A stretch of DNA of 64,000 nt from Streptomyces sp. NRRL WC-3626 (GCF_000718785.1 NZ_JOCA01000015.1:107044-171043); one strand, 5' to 3'. Positions 7,964 through 15,980 are shown, numbered from the stretch's first letter. The notes: generated from the letters alone by a model not told the origin. Program-made: numbers and translations.

Positions 7964-8872
7964 TCAGCCGGTGAGCACCAGCTCCGAACTGATCGTCTCC
8001 CACAGCGCGTCGAACCACAGCCGGGACTGCTCCACGAACGTGGTGTCCCGCAGGCCCGGCCCCTGCTCGAAGGTGAACAGCATGGACCGGATGCCCTGGG
8101 CGTCGTACATCTCCAGGTACTCCTGGTCGATCTGGGCCTTGCTGCGCGCCAGCGTGTAGTAGGCGAACAGCGCCTCCGTGCCGTTGAGCAGGTACAGCTT
8201 CACCGGCGGGGTGAAGGGGAGCGCGCGGAAGGTGACCCGTACGTCGATGCCGTGGGTGGCGCGTAGCGCCAGCAGGTTGTGGCGCAGCACCTGCCCCTGG
8301 GCGTTGCGCTGGGCCAGCCACCGCTCGTGGACCGGCCCCTCGGTGCCGCCGGACCCCTCGACCGGCACCGGGAAGGCGAGGTCGATGTTCCGGCCGGGCA
8401 GCAGGACCCGCAGGTCGACCTTGGCCGGTTTCAGCCGCCCGGAGTGAATCTGCCGCAGCGGCTCCCCGATGGCGAGGGTGAGGGAGATGGAGGTCAGACA
8501 GACGGCGTCGATCTCGACGTGCTCGGCCCCGAAGGCGGCGGCGACCCTGGGCCCGAGGCCCACCGTGGTGGGCAGCGGAGGTGCGGCGGGGCCGGTCAGC
8601 GCCCTGCCGGGGTCGGCGGCGACGGTCGCCGGGGCGCCCTTGGAGACGTTCGTGAGCAGCCCCTCGGACTGCAGGATGCGCAGCGCCTGGCGCACCGCGG
8701 GGCGCTCCACACCGAATTCGGCGGCCAGCTGGGCCTGGGTGGGCATGCGCTGGCCCGGCCGCAGCACCCTGGTCCTGATCCGGGTGCGCAGCTCGTCGGC
8801 CACCTCGCGATGTGTCGGCTGTGGCCGCTGGGGCTTCGTCCGACCAGTGGCGGAGGCGTGTTCCGGGTCCAC
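7964..8872 (-). CDS. devE: GntR-family regulator DevE (DevA paralogue)
   Basis: The 302-residue protein is a close paralogue of DevA: winged helix MPTQAQLAAEFGVERPAVRQALRILQSEGLL, then VCLTSISLTLAI, RVLLPGRNIDLAFPVPV, RATHGIDVRVTFRALPFTPP and KLYLLNGTEALFAYYTLARS. Blocks of more than ten residues are identical to DevA in the effector domain, while the N-terminal arm differs. In S. coelicolor the paralogue next to devA is called devE and was described as a duplicated gene with its own developmental role. The GTG at 8872 is chosen because TAGTGT lies six bases upstream and no ribosome site is visible, so the mRNA is probably leaderless. Confidence 0.85.
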   Translation of the reverse strand: MDPEHASATGRTKPQRPQPTHREVADELRTRIRTRVLRPGQRMPTQAQLAAEFGVERPAVRQALRILQSEGLLTNVSKGAPATVAADPGRALTGPAAPPLPTTVGLGPRVAAAFGAEHVEIDAVCLTSISLTLAIGEPLRQIHSGRLKPAKVDLRVLLPGRNIDLAFPVPVEGSGGTEGPVHERWLAQRNAQGQVLRHNLLALRATHGIDVRVTFRALPFTPPVKLYLLNGTEALFAYYTLARSKAQIDQEYLEMYDAQGIRSMLFTFEQGPGLRDTTFVEQSRLWFDALWETISSELVLTG

Positions 8873-8989
8873 AGCCAAACACTACAACTTCCCGCCATCT
8901 TCGGGCAGTTCAGTGAAGGATGGTTATAGGACTCTTCCAAGTGGCTATAACTAAGGAGAAGTTGGCTACCAACTCGCACAACCTGGTTG
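8873..8989. promoter_or_regulatory. devE / small-protein divergent promoter with paired palindromes
   Basis: AGTTGGCTACCAACT (8960-8974) matches the devA-side palindrome at 7677-7691 except for one base. It is followed at 8979-8989 by the perfect palindrome CAACC-T-GGTTG. Farther in, GTTATAG (8923-8929) and CTATAAC (8945-8951) form another inverted pair. The minus-strand block AGATGG-N4-AAGTTGTAG precedes the devE start. Conservation of the sites between the devA and devE gaps argues for binding by one or both paralogous regulators. Confidence 0.6.
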
Positions 8990-9053
8990 AGGCTCCTCAG
9001 GGGTTGGCCATCAGGAGGCGGGTGGGAGGCCGTGAACACCTAGGGGGACCGCC

Positions 9054-9239
9054 ATGCCGCTCATCGCCATCGTCCTCGCAGCGCTGGCCATCGGGTTCGA
9101 GCAACTCGTCCAGTGGAAGTACGGACCGATGGGAATCATCGCCTTCGTCGCCCTCACCGTGGGCATCAAGGCACGCAACACCCTGGTCAGCGGCATCGGC
9201 GCGGTCATCCTCGTGATGCTGCTCGCCCAGTCCGGCTGA
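9054..9239 (+). CDS. Small membrane protein, DevA-module paralogue 3
   Basis: This 61-residue protein starts MPLIAIVLAALAIGFEQLVQ and is closely similar to the small protein at 7754, sharing EQLVQW, (Y)G-x-x-GI and a (V/I)GI(K/R)A loop. Two to three hydrophobic segments and an acidic residue at the first turn are conserved. A GGGGGA ribosome site precedes the ATG. It is divergent from devE. The constant one-to-one pairing of this family with DevA-type regulators implies a joint role, possibly in the membrane during development. Confidence 0.78.
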   Translation: MPLIAIVLAALAIGFEQLVQWKYGPMGIIAFVALTVGIKARNTLVSGIGAVILVMLLAQSG

Positions 9240-9262
9240 CAGCACACCGTACGGACCGCCGG

Positions 9263-9289
9263 CCGGACTCCCTTCCGGAGGGGAGCCGG
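9263..9289 (+). terminator. Hairpin terminator downstream of small membrane protein 3
   Basis: CCGG-A-CTCCC (9263-9272) pairs with GGGAG-CCGG (9281-9289) around an eight-base loop, with one bulged A. It lies 25 bases after the stop of the small gene. No U-run follows, which is usual for Streptomyces terminators. Confidence 0.5.
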
Positions 9290-9408
9290 GAGCCCTGCCG
9301 ACGGGCACCACCCGCACAACAACCACAACTGAACAGCTCGCTACGGATGAGAACCCACCCGTCGTCGACGGAAGGAGGCAGGCGGTACAGGCGCGACAGC
9401 GACCGCGC

Positions 9409-10665
9409 TCAGAACACGTCCGGGCACCACGGTCGCCTGGAAGTACGCAGCAGGGCGTCGGCCTGACGGACGGCGCCCGCTCGTTCTTCCCGGACCCGGC
9501 CGAGCGCCGCCAGCCGCACCGCCGACTCGTCACCGAGCCACAGCACGGCCAACTCGGCGACGTCCAGGGACAGATCGGCACTCCCGGCGGCCGGCTCACA
9601 GACCCCGGTCCCGTCCTCGGACACCTCCAGCCGGTAACGTCCCGCCGCCGCCCCCGCCCGGTCGGCCACCTCCAGCACCAGCGACCCCGCGCCCTCGTAC
9701 GTCCGCGCCTCCAGGGCCCGTACGACGTCCAGGATCCGTACCCACAGCCAGTCCGCCTGTGTGGTCACGGCGGCTGCGCGCGGGTCCGGCAGGAAGTGCG
9801 GGAGCAGATCGTCCGGCGCCCGCCAGCCGCTCTTCACCCTCACCACCCAGTCGATGGAACACAGGTACAGCCACAGCGCGCGCTCGGCGGCCGGGGTCAC
9901 CCCGGTCAGCCACTTCACCCGTGCCGTGTTCAGCGGCTGCTTGGCGTCGGTCCACTCGTCGTCGACGGTGTAGGCGGCCATGCCCTCCACCTCACCGGCG
10001 GCCGACCGGTACACCACGTAGTACGGCTCCTTGAAGTCCGGCCAGAAGCGCACCGCCCCGGTCGTCACCCGCCACCACAGCTCGTCCCGGCTGACCACGC
10101 CCGGCTGGGTACGGCGCAGCCGCTCATGCAGCTCGGGGCCCAGCTTGCGGACGTCCCCGGCGTCCACCAGGTCGACCCGGCCGCCGTCCTCCGGGCCCGC
10201 CCGGCGCGGGTCGAGACCGGCGCGCGGCACGTCGATCGTCCACTCGGCCGCCGAGGTGGCCGGGCCGAAGCCGTACCGCCCGTAGATCGGGTACTCGGCC
10301 GCGATCAGCGTCGCCACGACGTCCCCGCGCTCCTTCGCGGCGGCGAGGTCGCGCTCCATCATGCGGGTCAGCAGCCCGCGCCGGCGGTGGGTGGCGGTCA
10401 CGGTGACGTTGGTGACGGCGTCGGCGGGCACGGTCGCCCCGCCGACCACCGTCAGCTCCTGAGCGAACGAACGGAACGTCGCCACACACCGCCCGCCGTC
10501 GAAGGCCCCGACCGACCGGCCGGGAGTGAACTGCTCCCGGCGCGCGTCGAGGATCTCCTCGGACAGGCCGGGCTCCCGCAGGAACCCCACGTTCATCGCC
10601 CGTTGCCAGTCGGCGAACTCGGACTCGGTGATCGGACGTACGTCGACGCCGGCGCGGGAGGTCAT
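9409..10665 (-). CDS. Eis-like GNAT N-acetyltransferase
   Basis: The 418-residue protein matches the tripartite Eis family. An N-terminal GNAT domain has the acetyl-CoA loop [19 protein letters not shown]; a second GNAT-like domain follows; and a C-terminal SCP2-like domain includes VLEVADRAG and [15 protein letters not shown]. Eis enzymes use the C-terminal carboxylate in catalysis, and this protein ends in a free Phe as they do. Known members acetylate amines of aminoglycosides, peptides or polyamines; the substrate here is unknown. The ATG sits in the middle of a perfect 14-base palindrome GAGGTCATGACCTC, and TACCGT lies six bases upstream, suggesting a leaderless start. Confidence 0.9.
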   Translation of the reverse strand: MTSRAGVDVRPITESEFADWQRAMNVGFLREPGLSEEILDARREQFTPGRSVGAFDGGRCVATFRSFAQELTVVGGATVPADAVTNVTVTATHRRRGLLTRMMERDLAAAKERGDVVATLIAAEYPIYGRYGFGPATSAAEWTIDVPRAGLDPRRAGPEDGGRVDLVDAGDVRKLGPELHERLRRTQPGVVSRDELWWRVTTGAVRFWPDFKEPYYVVYRSAAGEVEGMAAYTVDDEWTDAKQPLNTARVKWLTGVTPAAERALWLYLCSIDWVVRVKSGWRAPDDLLPHFLPDPRAAAVTTQADWLWVRILDVVRALEARTYEGAGSLVLEVADRAGAAAGRYRLEVSEDGTGVCEPAAGSADLSLDVAELAVLWLGDESAVRLAALGRVREERAGAVRQADALLRTSRRPWCPDVF

Positions 10666-10722
10666 GACCTCACGGTAGGTCGGCCCCGCGCCGGGTGTCG
10701 AAGAGGTTTTCCCCGACCGTCC

Positions 10723-11355
10723 TCAGACGAGGAGGTCGTCGACCTGCGCCTCCCCGTCCCGGTACCGGCGCGCGATCTCCGCGCCGCACTCGTCCGCCGT
10801 ACGCTGCAGCCGCTGCCGCCGCCGGGACACCTGCTGCTCGTACCGCACCAGCCGCCCCATCGCCGTGTTCAGCTCCCCGTCGGTGCGGGCGCCCAGGTCG
10901 GACAGCTCCACCTCGGCGAGCATCTCGGCCGCCAGCCGCCGGTACTCCTCGCTCTGCGGTGTCCCCAGCGTGACGTGCCGGGCGGAGGAGCGGTGCCGGG
11001 CCGGGGTGTCCCGCAGGATCTCCCCCAGCCGCTCGATCACGGACGCCTCCCCGCGCGCGACGACCGACGGCGTCTCCCGCGGCAGCCGCCGGGTCAGTTC
11101 CGCCCGCAGGATGTCGATCCGCCCCTGCAGCAGCCGCCGTACGTAACTCAGGTCGGTCTCGTCGCGCTGCGCGTCCCGGCGCACCGCCCGCAGTTCGGCC
11201 AGGCCGAGCACGAACAGGTCGTGCACCGCCCGGTCCTCGGGCAGCACCGGACTGTCCGTGCGCTGTGTGGGCGGCCGGCCGAACTCCCGCTCCCCGGTGC
11301 CCGACTGGGTCGACGCGACAGCCCCGCGCGGCTGTCCGATCCCCGGTGTGCTCAT
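10723..11355 (-). CDS. rsiG: RsiG, c-di-GMP-dependent anti-sigma factor of WhiG
   Basis: The 210-residue helical protein carries two perfect copies of the c-di-GMP signature E-x3-S-x2-R-x3-Q-x3-D: Glu66-Ser70-Arg73-Gln77-Asp81 and Glu173-Ser177-Arg180-Gln184-Asp188. That duplicated signature is diagnostic of RsiG. In Streptomyces it binds an intercalated c-di-GMP dimer between two antiparallel helices and, so armed, sequesters the sporulation sigma factor WhiG. The N-terminal 40 residues are polar and probably disordered. The ATG is preceded by GAGG. When c-di-GMP falls, WhiG is released, so this gene times entry into sporulation. Confidence 0.95.
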   Translation of the reverse strand: MSTPGIGQPRGAVASTQSGTGEREFGRPPTQRTDSPVLPEDRAVHDLFVLGLAELRAVRRDAQRDETDLSYVRRLLQGRIDILRAELTRRLPRETPSVVARGEASVIERLGEILRDTPARHRSSARHVTLGTPQSEEYRRLAAEMLAEVELSDLGARTDGELNTAMGRLVRYEQQVSRRRQRLQRTADECGAEIARRYRDGEAQVDDLLV

Positions 11356-11532
11356 GTGCCTCAACCGTCCCCTCGACCGGCATGTGCCAGCATCGTGCCA
11401 CCCCAAGCGGTCCCATTGTGAGCGAGTGCCCCCGATCCGCCCCAGATGGGCGGTAAGGAGTAAAAATAGCCCGACCGGGGTCCCTCGTGGGCCGCCGTCG
11501 GCCGTCTGTTCCCCGACCGGCATGATGGTCGT

Positions 11533-11958
11533 ATGCGAGCAGTGGTACAGCGGGTCGACGGCGCGAGCGTGATCGTGGACGGCGAGACGGTGGGGGCGAT
11601 CGAGGGCGAGGGACTGTGCGTCCTCGTCGGCGTCACCCACGAGGACACCATGGAGAAGGCGGCGCAGCTCGCCCGCAAGCTCTGGTCGGTCCGGATGCTC
11701 CAGGACGAGAAGTCCTGCAGCGACATCGGCGCCCCGCTGCTGGTGATCAGCCAGTTCACCCTTTACGGCGATGCCCGCAAGGGCCGTCGCCCCACCTGGA
11801 ACGCCGCCGCGCCCGGCGATCTCGCCGAGCCGCTGGTCGACGAGGTGGTCACGCGGCTGCGCGCGCTGGGCGCGACGGTGGCGACGGGCCGCTTCGGGGC
11901 GAGGATGCGGGTGTCGCTGACCAACGACGGCCCGTTCACCGTGCTGCTGGAGATCTGA
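11533..11958 (+). CDS. dtd: D-aminoacyl-tRNA deacylase (DTD)
   Basis: The 141-residue protein is full length for the bacterial Dtd family. It starts [13 protein letters not shown], has the substrate-pocket motif SQFTLYG and the C-terminal motif NDGPFT, a variant of the usual N-x-GP-x-T. Dtd hydrolyses D-amino acids (and glycine mischarged on tRNA-Ala) from tRNA in the cytoplasm, acting as a chirality checkpoint in translation. The gene converges with ygfZ; the stop codon lies in the 14-base palindrome GAGCCGTACGGCTC (11957-11970), which may form a small shared terminator. Confidence 0.95.
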   Translation: MRAVVQRVDGASVIVDGETVGAIEGEGLCVLVGVTHEDTMEKAAQLARKLWSVRMLQDEKSCSDIGAPLLVISQFTLYGDARKGRRPTWNAAAPGDLAEPLVDEVVTRLRALGATVATGRFGARMRVSLTNDGPFTVLLEI

Positions 11959-11968
11959 GCCGTACGGC

Positions 11969-12934
11969 TCAGGGCTCGACGACGGTCTCCTGGGCCGCCG
12001 CGGTGTCCCCGGCGAGCAGCCTGGCGTCCACCGGCACGTTCCGCTTCACCAGCGCCAGCGCGACGGGGCCCAGCTCGTGGTGGCGTACGGACGTCGTGAT
12101 GAAGCCGATCTTCCGCCCGTCGGGGCCGTCGTCGGCGAGCCGGATCCCGGTCCCGGCCGGCGGCAGATGGACCTCGCTGCCGTCCAGGTGCAGGAAGACG
12201 AGGCGGCGCGGCGGCTTCCCCAGGTTCTGCACCCGGGCGACCGTCTCCTGGCCCCGGTAGCAGCCCTTCTGCAGATGCACGGCGGTGCCGATCCAGCCCA
12301 GCTCGTGCGGGATGGTGCGGTGGTCGGTCTCGAAGCCGACCCGCGGCCGGTGCTGCTCGACCCGCAGCGCCTCGTAGGCGAGGATCCCGGCGGCCGGCCC
12401 GGTCTTCCCGGTGTACGACTCCAGATCGGCGCGCGGCAGGAAGACGTCCCGCCCGTACGGCGTCTCGCGGACGACGACGCCCTCGGGCACGTCCGCGATG
12501 GACCCGGCCGGCAGATGCACCACGGCGGTGTCGGCGGTGCGGTCGGCGACCTCGACCCGGTAGAAGAACTTCATCGACTCCAGGTAGGCGATCAGCGCCT
12601 CCTGGCTGCCGGGCTCGACGTGCGCCCAGACCGTCTCCCCGTCGTCGACCAGATAGAGCGCGTGCTCGATGTGGCCGTTCGCGGAAAGTATCAGCGCCTC
12701 GGTGGCCCGGTGGGGCGGGAGGTCGGTGACGTGCTGGGTGAGCAGCAGATGCAGCCAGGTCAGCCGGTCGGAGCCGGACACGGCGACGACCCCGCGGTGG
12801 GACAGGTCGACGAAACCGGAACCGTCGGCGAGGGCGCGCTGCTCGCGGAACAGGTCGCCGTAGTGGGCGGCCACGCCTTCGTCCACGCCCTCGGCGGGGA
12901 CGGCGCCGGGCAGGGTCAGCAGGGGGCTCTTCAT
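11969..12934 (-). CDS. ygfZ: YgfZ/CAF17-type folate-binding protein
   Basis: The 321-residue protein has the GcvT-like fold and the YgfZ signature KGCYRGQETVAR, whose Cys and Arg/Gln are the family hallmark. The family binds tetrahydrofolate and helps maintain or assemble certain Fe-S enzymes, for example radical-SAM proteins. The start MKSPLLTLPGAVPAEG and the block FVDLSHRGVVAVSGSDRLTWLHLL are typical of actinobacterial members. It lies directly downstream of nur (nine bases after its stop), although its ATG lacks an evident strong ribosome site. Confidence 0.92.
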   Translation of the reverse strand: MKSPLLTLPGAVPAEGVDEGVAAHYGDLFREQRALADGSGFVDLSHRGVVAVSGSDRLTWLHLLLTQHVTDLPPHRATEALILSANGHIEHALYLVDDGETVWAHVEPGSQEALIAYLESMKFFYRVEVADRTADTAVVHLPAGSIADVPEGVVVRETPYGRDVFLPRADLESYTGKTGPAAGILAYEALRVEQHRPRVGFETDHRTIPHELGWIGTAVHLQKGCYRGQETVARVQNLGKPPRRLVFLHLDGSEVHLPPAGTGIRLADDGPDGRKIGFITTSVRHHELGPVALALVKRNVPVDARLLAGDTAAAQETVVEP

Positions 12935-12943
12935 ATGCCTAGC

Positions 12944-13381
12944 CTACGACTCGGTAGTTGAACTCTTCAGGTCGCAGTCCTCGCACCGTCCGAAGATCGC
13001 GAAGTGCTTCATGTCGGTGTCGAACCCGAACTGCTCGCGCAGCTTCGCCGTGAACTCGGCGGCCACGGACACATCCGCCTCGATCACGTTCGTACAGTCC
13101 CGGCAGACCAGGTGGATGTGGTGGTGCCGGTCGGCGAGGTGGTATGTCGGCGCCCCGTGCCCGAGGTGGGCATGGCTGACGAGGCCGAGCTCCTCGAGGA
13201 GCTCCAGGGTGCGGTACACGGTGGAGATGTTGACCCCCGACGCCGTCTTCCGCACTTCGCAGAGGATGTCGTCGGGGGTCGCGTGTTCGAGGGTGTCCAC
13301 GGCTTCGAGGACCAGCTGCCGCTGCGGGGTCAGCCGGTAGCCGCGCTGCCTGAGGTCACTCTTCCAGTCGGTGCTCACCAC
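12944..13381 (-). CDS. nur: Nur, nickel-responsive Fur-family regulator
   Basis: The 145-residue protein has a Fur winged helix (RLTPQRQLVLEAV ... NISTVYRTLELLEELGLV) and a metal-binding dimer domain. His33, His86, His88 and His90 correspond to the nickel site reported for S. coelicolor Nur, and His70, His72 and His126 to its second metal site. Cys93/Cys96 and Cys133/Cys136 form paired CxxC motifs. Nur represses nickel uptake and the Fe-type superoxide dismutase and permits the Ni-type enzyme when nickel is present. The GTG start is seven bases after TAGACT, indicating a leaderless mRNA. This makes it Nur rather than Zur or FurA. Confidence 0.93.
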   Translation of the reverse strand: MVSTDWKSDLRQRGYRLTPQRQLVLEAVDTLEHATPDDILCEVRKTASGVNISTVYRTLELLEELGLVSHAHLGHGAPTYHLADRHHHIHLVCRDCTNVIEADVSVAAEFTAKLREQFGFDTDMKHFAIFGRCEDCDLKSSTTES

Positions 13382-13391
13382 ACCGACGAGT

Positions 13392-13468
13392 CTAGGGCCT
13401 GTCCGGCGGAGCAGGCCCTAGGAAGTCGGCGGCTCACCCGGGCTGCGACGAGCCGCCGGACAGGCCCT
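13392..13468. repeat. Nested inverted-repeat element between nur and the nitrobindin gene
   Basis: The block contains CTAGGGCCTG/CAGGCCCTAG (13392-13401/13412-13421), GGCGGCTC/GAGCCGCC (about 13428/13450) and an outer pair AGGGCCTGTCCGGCGG/CCGCCGGACAGGCCCT spanning it. Arms of this length and nesting look like a small non-coding repeat element or a complex bidirectional terminator. It touches the -10 box of nur. Confidence 0.55.
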
Positions 13469-13473
13469 GTGGG

Positions 13474-14049
13474 CTACTTGAAGAAAGCGATGCCGTCGTC
13501 GGGCATGTCGTCGGGCAGGGCCTTGGCCCAGCGCTCGACCTCCTCCGGCGTGACGACCTTCTTCAGGTGCGCCGACATGTAGGGGCGCAGCTCGACCTCG
13601 GGGGTCTGCTTCTCGCCGACCCACATCAGGTCGCTCTTGACGTAGCCGTACAGCCGCTTGCCGCCGGTGTAGGGGCCCGAGGCGGCCGTGCGCGCCACCG
13701 CGTCCGTGACCAGGTCGATCTGCGGCTTCCGGTCGGCCAGCTCGCCGTACCAGATCTCGATGACGCCGTCGTCGCGGGTCATCGTCACCTCGACCTTGCG
13801 GTCCACGTCGATACGCCAGAAGCCGTGCTCGGACTCCAGCGGGCGGACCTTGTTGCCGTCGCCGTCCAGCACCCAGGTGTGGGAGGCGTACTCAAGGAAG
13901 TCCCGGCCGTCGTGGCGGAAGGTGACCTCCTGGCCGAAGTTGCACTTCTCGGCGCCCGGGAAGTCGTGCACGCCCGCGCCGGCCCAGTCGCCGAGCAGGA
14001 AGGCGAGCGGGACGAGGTCCTTGTGCAGGTCGGACGGGATCTCGATCAT
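13474..14049 (-). CDS. Nitrobindin-like heme-binding beta-barrel protein
   Basis: The 191-residue protein belongs to the FABP-like/THAP4 (nitrobindin) family: an N-terminal FLLGDWAGAGVHDFP matches the G-x-W-x-G-x-G motif, followed by a ten-strand barrel pattern. Characterised members bind ferric heme through a distal-exposed His and isomerise peroxynitrite. The family's axial His lies near the C-terminus, and this protein has PYMSAHLKKVV there. The ATG follows AGGAAG. A 32-residue membrane protein gene ends 25 bases upstream and is probably co-transcribed. Mycobacteria carry an orthologue in the same genomic neighbourhood. Confidence 0.85.
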   Translation of the reverse strand: MIEIPSDLHKDLVPLAFLLGDWAGAGVHDFPGAEKCNFGQEVTFRHDGRDFLEYASHTWVLDGDGNKVRPLESEHGFWRIDVDRKVEVTMTRDDGVIEIWYGELADRKPQIDLVTDAVARTAASGPYTGGKRLYGYVKSDLMWVGEKQTPEVELRPYMSAHLKKVVTPEEVERWAKALPDDMPDDGIAFFK

Positions 14050-14074
14050 GAGCGGTACTTCCTGGCGTCGGTGA

Positions 14075-14173
14075 TCAGCGCTGGCCCTGGTACAGCTTCT
14101 TCACGGTCAGTCCGGCGAAGGCGAGAACGCCGACGCAGACCAGGACCAGGAGAATTTCGAAGAAGAGGGTCAC
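14075..14173 (-). CDS. 32-residue single-pass membrane microprotein
   Basis: A GTG placed six bases after a perfect AAGGAG starts a 32-codon frame. The product is a continuous hydrophobic helix, FFEILLVLVCVGVLAFAGL, followed by the basic tail TVKKLYQGQR. The strong ribosome site, the coherent membrane helix with a positive cytoplasmic end, and the position just upstream of the nitrobindin gene support a real gene. No function is known to me. Confidence 0.7.
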   Translation of the reverse strand: MTLFFEILLVLVCVGVLAFAGLTVKKLYQGQR

Positions 14174-14268
14174 GGGGTGCTCCTTGAGCGGGGTGCGGTG
14201 CTGTGCAGGGGCCGGGCCCCAGCTTACGCGGCCGGGGCCCGGCCCTGGCGGCCGAGGTCCGCCGGGGT

Positions 14269-15123
14269 CTACCCCAGCAGCTGGCTCTGCAGCACGACCG
14301 TCTGCCGGAACGGCACGGCGTGCGCGGTGCCCTTGCGGGACTGCACCACCAGGGCGAGTACGTCACCGGCCGCGAGGTAGGCGTAACGCTCCTGCTCCTT
14401 GCCGTACGGCTTGGCCTCGACGTAGGGGGTGCGCTGGACCCCCGGGACGGCGATCTTCTCCGAGAAGCCCTTGTCGAAGCCCATGCTCTCGGTGCCCCGC
14501 ACGGAGTACGCCGGGTCGCTGTAGGAGAAGTACGTGGTGAAGAAGGTGTCCTCGACCATGGCCGCGGTGTCGAACCGCAGCAGGTAGACCCGGGTCCGGG
14601 TGCCGTCCCCGGTGGTCCAGCCGCGTGCCGCGATGTGCCGGAGGCCGGCGTCGGTGAGCTTCTGCCGGAACTCGTCCCGGTCCTCCTTCTCGCCGTACTC
14701 CTTCAGGAAGTCGTCCGTCGCGAGCCAGCCGTCCTCGCCGCGCAGCGCCTCGTCCTCCTTCGCCCCCTTGGGGGCGGGCAGCAGCAGGGCGCGCAGGTCG
14801 GCGTGGTGGGTGCCGGCCGGGTTGGACTCGGCCGCGGGTCCGGGGCGGCCGGCGGGCAGCGGCGGCTTGGTCAGCGGCGGGTAGTCCCACCGTCCGTCGG
14901 ACTCCGTCGCGAGTCCGGGTACGTCCGTACGCTCCATCCGGGTGATCCCGTACGCCGTGCCGGCGCCGGCCACGGCGAAGACCACGACGGCGGCGGTCCA
15001 GCGCAGGGCGGCGCGCAGCACGCGGCGGTCGCCGCGCGCGGGCGGGGGCCCGGGCGGTGCGGCGGGGACGGGTGGCGGGGTGGGGGCGGACCCGCCCTCG
15101 GGGAGGACCTGCTGCTCGCTCAT
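14269..15123 (-). CDS. Single-pass membrane protein, third of a tandem trio
   Basis: The 284-residue protein has a Pro-rich cytoplasmic N-terminus, one transmembrane helix (WTAAVVVFAVAGAGTAYGI, about residues 46-64) and an extracytoplasmic domain. The domain shares DLRALLLPAPKGA-x-E and GEDGW with the first gene of the trio (DLRKLLLKKPRGA-x-E, GSDGW). Its ATG overlaps the stop of the middle gene as ATGA, so the three are translationally coupled. I recognise no characterised family. The topology and pairing suggest parts of one cell-envelope complex. Confidence 0.8.
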   Translation of the reverse strand: MSEQQVLPEGGSAPTPPPVPAAPPGPPPARGDRRVLRAALRWTAAVVVFAVAGAGTAYGITRMERTDVPGLATESDGRWDYPPLTKPPLPAGRPGPAAESNPAGTHHADLRALLLPAPKGAKEDEALRGEDGWLATDDFLKEYGEKEDRDEFRQKLTDAGLRHIAARGWTTGDGTRTRVYLLRFDTAAMVEDTFFTTYFSYSDPAYSVRGTESMGFDKGFSEKIAVPGVQRTPYVEAKPYGKEQERYAYLAAGDVLALVVQSRKGTAHAVPFRQTVVLQSQLLG

Positions 15124-15980
15124 ACGGCCTTCCCGGGTTCGTCGATACGGTCCAGCTGCTGACCGAACAGCGTGGCGACGCTCTTGGTGTCGAGGGGCTT
15201 GCCGCCCGCGGCCGTGAGGGTGACCAGCACGTCCCCGACGTAGGCGGAGCACTCCATCGAGTCGATCCCGGCCTCCTCGTCCTCGGGCGGCAGGAAGCAC
15301 TTGGCGTTCTTGTGGCCCTTGATCTTCGGGCCCTCGCGGAAGATGTCGAGGGCCTCGATGAAGCCGTCCTGGTACGTCGCTAGGTCCCGCACGGCCTCCC
15401 GGTCCTTCATCCGGGTGAGCACGATGCCCACGGTGTAGACCTCTATCGGGCTGTAGACGCTGGTCGACCCGCTGGTGTAGCTGCGCATCGCCATCCCCTG
15501 CACGCGCCAGCTGTCGATCTCCTTCTCCAGCTCCTTGCGCTCGGAGCGCGGGAGACCGCTCAGCGCCCTCTTGTGCAGGGCGGAGGCCCTGGCCCCGTCG
15601 AACTGTTCGTCCCTGCCGAACTCGGAGAGGTCCGGTCCCGGGAGGAGGTTGTCGTACCCGTACGGCACGAGCATTCCGGCCAGCCCCCGCTCCTCGGGCT
15701 TCTCCGTCGCGGCGGCGGACGCCTTGGGCAGCTTCCAGCGGGGCGCGCCGGCGTCGCGGTCCGCGCCGTTCACGGTCACGACGGTGTAGCCCACGCCGGC
15801 GATCACGGCCCCGGCCAGCAGTACGGACCCGGCGACGGCGGCGATGCGCCCCCATCGCACGGGCCGCTTCGCGGCGGGTTCGGCGACCGGCTCGGCGGCC
15901 GACTCGGCGACCGGCTCGGCGACCGGCTCGGCGACCGGCTCGGGCGTCTGCTCCTCGGGCGGGGTCTCTGTCTCGCTCAC
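15120..15980 (-). CDS. Single-pass membrane protein, second of a tandem trio
   Basis: The 286-residue protein starts at a GTG overlapping the upstream stop as GTGA. The acidic cytoplasmic tail is built of near-perfect PVAE repeats (EPVAEPVAEPVAES), encoded by a 12-base tandem DNA repeat near 15886-15945. A transmembrane helix (IAAVAGSVLLAGAVIAGVGY) and an extracytoplasmic domain with GMLVPYGYDNLLPGPDLSEFG follow. Two Cys (CFLPPEDEE and MECSAY) could form a disulfide. It is more diverged from its neighbours than they are from each other. Function is unknown. Confidence 0.8.
   Translation of the reverse strand: MSETETPPEEQTPEPVAEPVAEPVAESAAEPVAEPAAKRPVRWGRIAAVAGSVLLAGAVIAGVGYTVVTVNGADRDAGAPRWKLPKASAAATEKPEERGLAGMLVPYGYDNLLPGPDLSEFGRDEQFDGARASALHKRALSGLPRSERKELEKEIDSWRVQGMAMRSYTSGSTSVYSPIEVYTVGIVLTRMKDREAVRDLATYQDGFIEALDIFREGPKIKGHKNAKCFLPPEDEEAGIDSMECSAYVGDVLVTLTAAGGKPLDTKSVATLFGQQLDRIDEPGKAV

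Noticed and set aside
12944..13381. Fur-family gene as Zur or FurA
   Set aside because: The His33/86/88/90 and His70/72/126 sets and the neighbourhood fit Nur.
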